Positions 58,734 to 64,000 of a DNA stretch of 64,000 nucleotides are shown here, in pieces. Every line of letters starts with the position of its first letter. Position 1 is the stretch's first letter. Below the pieces are notes generated by a model that saw only the letters and a list, made by a program, of their open reading frames with translations, ran no database searches and was not told where the DNA came from. The position numbers and the translations under genes were made by a program. The DNA is from Nitrosospira multiformis (GTDB taxonomy: Bacteria; Pseudomonadota; Gammaproteobacteria; Burkholderiales; Nitrosomonadaceae): assembly GCF_900103165.1 (NCBI RefSeq), contig NZ_FNKY01000001.1:3162001-3226000 (forward strand), read 5' to 3'.

Positions 58734-58812
58734 TCTTGCCCTACCCCATCGCCCTTCCCCAACGTTTTCTGACGCTTTACGCCTCCTGCTTTTTCACCCA
58801 CGAATTCCGTCC

Positions 58813-60072
58813 ATGCACCTATCCGACCTTAAGAACTTCCATGTCACCGAACTGGTAGAGATGGCTATTGCCAATGAAATTGACGGCGCCAACCGTCTGC
58901 GAAAACAGGATTTGATTTTCGCATTGCTGAAAAACCAGGCGCGAAAGGGAGAGAGTATTTTCGGTGAAGGCACGCTGGAAGTCTTGCAGGATGGTTTCGG
59001 GTTTCTGCGATCACCGGATACCTCCTATTTGGCGGGCCCCGACGACATCTACGTCTCCCCCAGCCAAATCCGGCGTTTCAACCTGCATACCGGAGATTCG
59101 ATAGAAGGCGAAATCCGCACTCCCAAGGATGGCGAACGCTATTTCGCACTGGTAAAGGTAGACAAGGTCAACAACGAGCCGCCGGAAAACTCCAAGCATA
59201 AAATTCTGTTTGAAAACCTTACCCCGCTTTTTCCCACCCAACGGCTTCTGCTCGAACGTGACATCAAAGCCGAGGAAAATGTCACCAGCCGCATCATCGA
59301 TCTCATTGCCCCCATCGGCAAGGGACAGCGCGGCCTGCTGGTGGCGAGTCCTAAATCGGGGAAAACTGTCATGCTGCAACATATCGCTCACGCGATCGCC
59401 GCCAACCATCCTGACGTTATCCTGATGGTGCTGCTGATAGATGAGCGCCCCGAAGAAGTGACCGAGATGATACGTTCGGTCAGAGGCGAAGTGGTTTCTT
59501 CCACTTTTGATGAACCGGCGGTGCGTCACGTACAAGTCGCCGACATGGTCATTGAAAAAGCCAAGCGGCTGGTGGAACACAAGAAGGATGTGGTGATATT
59601 ACTGGACTCGATCACGCGTCTGGCACGCGCATACAATACGGTAGTACCTGCCTCCGGCAAGGTACTGACGGGTGGCGTCGATGCCAATGCATTGCAGCGT
59701 CCCAAGCGTTTTTTTGGTGCCGCGCGCAACATCGAAGAAGGCGGCTCCCTCACCATCATCGCCACCGCACTGGTCGATACCGGCTCGCGCATGGATGATG
59801 TGATCTATGAGGAATTCAAAGGCACCGGCAACATGGAAATCCACCTCGACCGGCGCATGGCGGAAAAACGCACCTATCCGGCAATCAACGTCAACCGTTC
59901 CGGTACCCGCAAGGAAGAATTGCTTATCAAGCCCGACGTGTTACAGAAAATCTGGGTGCTGCGCAAGCTGCTCTATCCGATGGATGACATGGATGCAATG
60001 GAATTCTTGCTCGACAAGATCAAGGCCACGAAAAACAACGCGGATTTCTTCGATTCAATGCGGCGGGTATAG
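58813..60072 (+). CDS. rho: Transcription termination factor Rho
   Basis: A 419-residue hexameric RNA helicase. The N-terminal helical domain starts [18 protein letters not shown]; the RNA-binding cold-shock-like domain has [15 protein letters not shown]; Walker A is ASPKSGKT near residue 180, Walker B is [17 protein letters not shown], and the Q/R loops follow. It ends untranslated transcripts. Length matches E. coli Rho. Confidence 0.97.
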   Translation: MHLSDLKNFHVTELVEMAIANEIDGANRLRKQDLIFALLKNQARKGESIFGEGTLEVLQDGFGFLRSPDTSYLAGPDDIYVSPSQIRRFNLHTGDSIEGEIRTPKDGERYFALVKVDKVNNEPPENSKHKILFENLTPLFPTQRLLLERDIKAEENVTSRIIDLIAPIGKGQRGLLVASPKSGKTVMLQHIAHAIAANHPDVILMVLLIDERPEEVTEMIRSVRGEVVSSTFDEPAVRHVQVADMVIEKAKRLVEHKKDVVILLDSITRLARAYNTVVPASGKVLTGGVDANALQRPKRFFGAARNIEEGGSLTIIATALVDTGSRMDDVIYEEFKGTGNMEIHLDRRMAEKRTYPAINVNRSGTRKEELLIKPDVLQKIWVLRKLLYPMDDMDAMEFLLDKIKATKNNADFFDSMRRV

Positions 60073-60233
60073 GCGATGATGGATCAGGGAAATACGTCTT
60101 GTGTTCCTGATTCAAGCCCACCGGCAACCTCCACATAACAACCGCATTGTTGCAACCCCTTCCGGATTAAAGGATAATATGCCCCTTTCCGTTCCGCAGC
60201 CTGCCGGACGGGGTTAGATCAAGGACACGAACC

Positions 60234-60458
60234 ATGAAAGCAGAAATTCATCCAGATTATCAGGAAATCACCGTGACCTGCAGTTGCGGCAACACATTTC
60301 AGACCCGCTCCACCATGAGCAAGCCTTTGCATATAGAAGTATGCTCAGTCTGCCATCCGTTCTATACCGGTAAGCAAAAAATCGTTGATACTGCGGGGCG
60401 GGTAGAGAAATTTCGCCAGAAATACGGCAAAAAGACGGAAAAACAGACAACGGCTTAA
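60234..60458 (+). CDS. rpmE: 50S ribosomal protein L31
   Basis: A 74-residue protein starting [20 protein letters not shown] with the zinc-type cysteines: CSCGN and [14 protein letters not shown]. This is the Zn-binding C+ form, so it may serve as a zinc store under starvation. It follows rho on + and has its own strong terminator. Confidence 0.96.
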   Translation: MKAEIHPDYQEITVTCSCGNTFQTRSTMSKPLHIEVCSVCHPFYTGKQKIVDTAGRVEKFRQKYGKKTEKQTTA

Positions 60459-60534
60459 CACTGTTTCCATCCCCTCTCTATCTCTATCTGTATGATGGCA
60501 GCTAGGGCGGGTGGTAAGGGTCACCAGGTAAACC

Positions 60535-60561
60535 AAGGGCAGCTTCGAGCTGCCCTTTTTT
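60535..60561 (+). terminator. Rho-independent terminator after rpmE
   Basis: AAGGGCAGC pairs with GCTGCCCTT around a TTCGA loop, followed by a T-rich tract. A textbook terminator 76 bp after the rpmE stop. Confidence 0.93.
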
Positions 60562-60593
60562 ATTTCCTGCAACTTTTTCGTATTTCAATCGTT

Positions 60594-60647
60594 AACCTAA
60601 ATCTGGTAGTCGGTAGCGAATTCACCAAAAAGATGAAGATTAGGTTG
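60594..60647. repeat. Family A repeat, 54-bp internally deleted copy
   Basis: Left end AACCTAAATCTGGTAGTCGG, right end GATTAGGTT (its shortened complement), and between them GCGAATTCACCAAAAAGATG, which corresponds to an inner part of the copy at 54875. It lies just upstream of the M48 protease gene. Confidence 0.75.
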
Positions 60648-60657
60648 ATATAGCGCC

Positions 60658-62139
60658 ATGAGGACTTCATCCACACCTGGATTTATCGTTGCGCTCAGTA
60701 CGATACTTCTATTTGCGGGTTGCGCGATAAATCCGGTTACCGGCAGCCGGAACTTCACTCTCATGTCGGAAGCCGACGAGATGAACAAGGGGCGGCAGGC
60801 CGCCGCGGAAATTCAGAAGAAATATGATAATTATGATCTGCCCGCCCTCCAGAACTATGTTAATACAGTCGGACAAAAACTCGCCAAAAAAAGCCACCGG
60901 CCGCAGCTCGAATATCATTTCACGGTCGTCGACAGTCCTCAGGTAAATGCTTTTGCCCTGCCCGGCGGTTATATTTATGTCACGCGCGGCATACTGGCAT
61001 ATCTTAACTCCGAAGCCGAACTTGCCGCCGTGCTGGGGCATGAGATTGGCCACGTGACAGCGCGCCACAGCGTACGGCAATATAGCGCCGCTACTGCCGC
61101 CAATGCCGCTGCCACTGTCGGGGGCCTGGTGGCGGGAATATTTATGCCGCAACTGGGCGGGCAACTGGCACAAGGCTTTCAGAGCCTTCTAGGGTTTACC
61201 GGCAGTGCCCTCCTTTCGGGCTATGGCCGTAGCCACGAGCTGGAGGCGGATCGTCTGGGTGCCGAGTATCTTGCGCGAAGCGGCTATGATCCGCAGGCAA
61301 TGATCAAGGTCATTGGCGTGCTGAAAAATCAGGAGCTATTTGACATTGAAGTCGCCAAGCAGGAAGGCCGTGAACCGCGTCGCTATCATGGCATTTTTGC
61401 CACTCACCCCGACAATGACACACGCCTGCAGGAAGTGGTTAGCGAAGCGAACCAATACATCGAACCGGCTGGCACGGATGATCGTCGCGCGGAATTCCTG
61501 CGCCAAACCGACGGGATGGTATTTGGCGATGCGGTCAACCAAGGGGTTGTGCGAGGAAGTACGTTTCGGCATAAAGAGATGGGGTTCATGTTGTCGTTTC
61601 CTCCCGATTGGCGTGTACGCAACAAGCCCGATGAAGTTGTGGCGACCAGTCCCGATGGGGATGCGCTGATGGCATTGAGTCTCTTCGATACGCCCCGCGG
61701 TTCCCCGGCTGATTTTGCCCGGGAACGCTTTCGTCTTGAATCCTCCGATCAGATTTTATCGATGACCAATAACGGCTTGCCTGTCGCTGTTGTGACCTCC
61801 ACTACACAGAATGGAGAGCCGTTCAAGGCAGGCGTGATTTACCACGACAGCAAGGCATATCTTCTTGCGGGGAAAAGCGATTCTCCCGCCGCGTTCGATC
61901 GTTACCGCGCGGTAATCTCCAACGCGATTGAAAGTTTCCGCGCGCTCACCGATGCGGAGCGAGAATCCATCAAACCGCTTGAAATCAGAACCATCACTGC
62001 CAGGAAAGGTTTGAGCTACACTGAGTTGGCACGGAATTCTCCCCTGGGTGTAAACGCCGAAAATTACTTGCGTTTACTTAATGGCCAGTATCCTGAGGGC
62101 GAGCCGGTGCCCGGCCAGAAAATCAAAATAGTCAAATAA
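60658..62139 (+). CDS. M48-family metalloprotease lipoprotein
   Basis: A 493-residue protein. The lipoprotein signal ends at LFAGC (Cys21), followed by the family's INPVTGSRNFTLMSEADE. The zinc motif is LGHEIGHVTARHS near residue 124 with a downstream Glu in SHELEADRLG. The C-terminal 60 residues (RKGLSYTELARNSPLGVNAE) look like a degenerate LysM or substrate-binding part. It is likely an outer-membrane-anchored periplasmic protease in protein quality control (BepA/YggG-like). Its leader contains a family A repeat. Confidence 0.93.
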   Translation: MRTSSTPGFIVALSTILLFAGCAINPVTGSRNFTLMSEADEMNKGRQAAAEIQKKYDNYDLPALQNYVNTVGQKLAKKSHRPQLEYHFTVVDSPQVNAFALPGGYIYVTRGILAYLNSEAELAAVLGHEIGHVTARHSVRQYSAATAANAAATVGGLVAGIFMPQLGGQLAQGFQSLLGFTGSALLSGYGRSHELEADRLGAEYLARSGYDPQAMIKVIGVLKNQELFDIEVAKQEGREPRRYHGIFATHPDNDTRLQEVVSEANQYIEPAGTDDRRAEFLRQTDGMVFGDAVNQGVVRGSTFRHKEMGFMLSFPPDWRVRNKPDEVVATSPDGDALMALSLFDTPRGSPADFARERFRLESSDQILSMTNNGLPVAVVTSTTQNGEPFKAGVIYHDSKAYLLAGKSDSPAAFDRYRAVISNAIESFRALTDAERESIKPLEIRTITARKGLSYTELARNSPLGVNAENYLRLLNGQYPEGEPVPGQKIKIVK

Positions 62140-62218
62140 GCACTTCGCTTGCAAGATAACTATCGGCTTTCTTCCGTGCTTTTAGCCAACCTGAAACGCT
62201 TTTTTTTCTCAATGCAAG

Positions 62219-62881
62219 CTACGCATTCTGGGCTAAAAGGGGATAGTCGGTAATCACGCCATCCACACCGAGCTCCCGGCAGTAGTCGTGCTCCATTTTT
62301 GTCATCGGACCATAGACAAAATTACGAAAACCATCCATAGCCGCCTGCTTCAACAGGCTATCATCCAGAACATCATAATCCCACACAATATGATTGACCC
62401 TGGGATTGCCATCACAATCAGAATCAGCCAGCAAGGAATTTAGCGTTTGTGGCCGATGCGCCACCAACAGGCCGCAATTAACCATAAGAGATGACGCGCA
62501 GATTGCAACCAGATCGTGACGGAAGGAGCTGACGACAATCCGATGGCTGGCCTGATGCTTTTCAAGCACTCTTATGACCGAGGATAATGCCCTCGTTGTC
62601 TTGATCTCGATATTCCACAGGATGCCGGAGAATTGCTCCAGCGCTTCATCCAGCGTTGGCACCTCATGTCCTGAAGCCTGTTCGATGTCTCTGCGGGTGA
62701 GATCGGCCACGGCTTGCCCCGATGCAATCACACGATCATGAATCAGTACCGGCAGACCATCAAGACTGATGCGCACATCAGTTTCGATGCCGTTTACACC
62801 CAGCGCTACCGCGGCTTCAAAAGCAGCCAACGTATTTTCAGGAACTGCGGTGTGTGCGCCACGGTGAGCTATTACCAGCAT
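62219..62881 (-). CDS. Glycerophosphodiester phosphodiesterase
   Basis: A 220-residue GDPD enzyme that splits glycerophosphodiesters to glycerol-3-phosphate and alcohol. AHRGAHTAVPENTLAAF holds the catalytic His and Arg, GIETDVRISLDGLPVLIHD the metal-binding Glu and Asp. No signal peptide, so it is the cytoplasmic UgpQ type. The start at 62881 follows GGACTATATC; a longer in-frame start adds four residues. Convergent with the M48 gene. Confidence 0.93.
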   Translation of the reverse strand: MLVIAHRGAHTAVPENTLAAFEAAVALGVNGIETDVRISLDGLPVLIHDRVIASGQAVADLTRRDIEQASGHEVPTLDEALEQFSGILWNIEIKTTRALSSVIRVLEKHQASHRIVVSSFRHDLVAICASSLMVNCGLLVAHRPQTLNSLLADSDCDGNPRVNHIVWDYDVLDDSLLKQAAMDGFRNFVYGPMTKMEHDYCRELGVDGVITDYPLLAQNA

Positions 62882-62945
62882 GATATAGTCCAAAGAAAAT
62901 TTAATCCGTAAAACATAGTTGCAGCTATTCCTCTTTATAGTAAAG

Positions 62946-63776
62946 CTATGGGACCGCGCCTAAGTTTGCATCAATAAACTTTCTCAACGCTTCCACCCAG
63001 TCTTCCCGCATGAAAATAAATCCATTGTTGTGACCGCCCTGCAACCGCAGAAATTGCTTTGGTTCAGGTGCGGCCTGATACAGCGCCTCGCCATGCGTGA
63101 ACGGCACAATGTCATCCTGTGGACTATGCGCGACGAACACCGGGCAAGTAACAGTTCGCAAATAGTCAATCGTACTATATTCAAAACGGGATAACAGACG
63201 TACCGGCAAAAAAGGGTAAATCTTCGCCGCCATGTCGGGGATGGAAGTGAATACGGAGGCAAGTACCAGCAATGCCGGTTTTTCTCGCACCGCAAGCCAC
63301 GCCGCCACTGCGCCGCCCAAGGATTCACCGAATAATACAACATGCGTTGAGGGAATTTCTTTTGTTTCGGTGAGGTAACGCCACGCCGCCCGAGCATCAA
63401 GATAGGTACCGGACTCGGAAGGAGATCCGCTACTCTGACCATAGCCGCGATAATCGAAAATGAGGGTGTTGTAACCAAGGCGATGAAACATCAGCAGATA
63501 GTCCATGCGATGCGAAATATTGCCGGCGTTTCCATGAAAGAACAATACCGTCCCCGTTGCAGCTGGGACAGGGATAAACCAGCCATGCAGGGATTCACCA
63601 TCCGAGGTAGCAATTTCCACAGACTCGTAACCAAGTCCCCGGTCATCAGGTGTTTCGATGACATTTCTTCCGGATCCCGGATAATAGACAAGGCTCGATT
63701 GGGCGAAAAATATCAATGCTGCCAATGCAGCATAGGCGATTGCAGCCATAATGGATAAACTGAACAACATGCGCAT
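62946..63776 (-). CDS. Membrane-anchored alpha/beta hydrolase
   Basis: A 276-residue serine hydrolase with an N-terminal membrane anchor (about residues 3-27) followed by SSLVYYPGSGRN, the usual start of the YfhR/BEM46-like group. LFFHGNAGNISHR is the oxyanion region, VVLFGESLGGAVAAWLA holds the nucleophile Ser, HSPQDDIVPFTHGEAL the Asp and GGHNNGF the His. The substrate is unknown. Divergent from ppa across 75 bp. Confidence 0.9.
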   Translation of the reverse strand: MRMLFSLSIMAAIAYAALAALIFFAQSSLVYYPGSGRNVIETPDDRGLGYESVEIATSDGESLHGWFIPVPAATGTVLFFHGNAGNISHRMDYLLMFHRLGYNTLIFDYRGYGQSSGSPSESGTYLDARAAWRYLTETKEIPSTHVVLFGESLGGAVAAWLAVREKPALLVLASVFTSIPDMAAKIYPFLPVRLLSRFEYSTIDYLRTVTCPVFVAHSPQDDIVPFTHGEALYQAAPEPKQFLRLQGGHNNGFIFMREDWVEALRKFIDANLGAVP

Positions 63777-63851
63777 GGACGGAAATCGGGTAATCTCTCA
63801 GACTCATAGTTATAATAGACATTTTTCAGCCACCAAGAACAGGAACTTAAT

Positions 63852-64000
63852 ATGAATCTCGACCGGGTAAATTCTGGCCGTGACGTGCCCAATGATTTCA
63901 ACGTCATCATAGAAATACCCATGAACGCCGACCCCATCAAGTACGAAGTGGATAAGGAGACCGGCGCGATGTTTGTGGATCGTTTCATGTCTACATCAAT
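63852..64000 (+). CDS. ppa: Inorganic pyrophosphatase, N-terminal part (3' end outside window)
   Basis: Only the first 49 codons are present, starting [20 protein letters not shown] and continuing [20 protein letters not shown] and VDRFM. This is the type I soluble family (the conserved IEIPxxxxxKYExDKxxG). It hydrolyses pyrophosphate in the cytoplasm. The start is preceded by a weak AGGAACTTAAT site. Confidence 0.94.
   Translation, partial: MNLDRVNSGRDVPNDFNVIIEIPMNADPIKYEVDKETGAMFVDRFMSTS

Overview
The window looks like chromosome of a betaproteobacterial ammonia oxidiser of the Nitrosomonadaceae, most like Nitrosospira. This is inferred from the gene set, the protein sequences and the orders rpsU-yqeY-dnaG-rpoD with divergent tsaD, and cmk-rpsA-ihfB. 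No ammonia-oxidation gene is present, so the assignment is not proven here. Nearly all the DNA is ordinary core genome; the unusual material lies between genes and in one small variable region at about 21.1-26.5 kb.

Layout. 1-2.9 kb: sugar module on the + strand (end of a GH63/MGH1-like glucosidase, a GH13 amylase-family enzyme, a SemiSWEET sugar transporter). 3.1-11.0 kb, - strand: lytic transglycosylase mltB, an AddA/AddB-like helicase-nuclease pair and ferredoxin fdxA. 11.2-21.1 kb: glycogen locus, with two GH57 enzymes and glgC on - and glgB and glgA on +. 21.1-26.5 kb: variable region with an IS3 remnant, a 109-bp element with IS6-like ends, an alphaproteobacterial-looking dhaKL, a small membrane protein, a frameshifted integrase and a frameshifted membrane protein. 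26.6-33.6 kb: tRNA-Ile2, the macromolecular-synthesis operon (rpoD, dnaG, yqeY, rpsU) and tsaD/plsY. 33.7-41.7 kb: folB, a CBS protein, a lipoprotein, pyrF (frameshifted), lapA, ihfB, rpsA, cmk and aroA. 42-49.3 kb: cysK-cysE, a zinc-ribbon/Sel1 protein, a dihydrolipoamide-dehydrogenase-like flavoprotein, a toxin-antitoxin pair and two membrane proteins. 49.8-64 kb: mrcA, hemB, engB, coaX, birA, glnS, trxA, rho, rpmE, an M48 protease, a glycerophosphodiesterase, an alpha/beta hydrolase and the start of ppa.

How the parts fit. GlgC makes ADP-glucose, GlgA polymerises it, GlgB branches it, and the GH57/GH13/GH63 enzymes probably remodel or break down glucans, so the first 21 kb is largely a storage-carbohydrate neighbourhood. 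CysE and CysK are a two-step cysteine pathway in one operon. AddA and AddB overlap by 4 bp and would form one recombination nuclease.

The strongest unexplained signal is a dispersed repeat family with ends related to AACCTAAATCCGGTAGTTG. I count eight copies or fragments. Two full copies stop within 3 bp of the start codons of lapA and coaX, so the repeat end itself supplies the ribosome-binding site. A second repeat family of about 90 bp occurs twice. Two genes (pyrF and the 25.4-26.5 kb membrane protein) are broken by one base in seven-base homopolymers, which may be sequence error or real slippage sites. I did not find an undescribed defence or biosynthetic system. All statements come from reading the sequence by eye.
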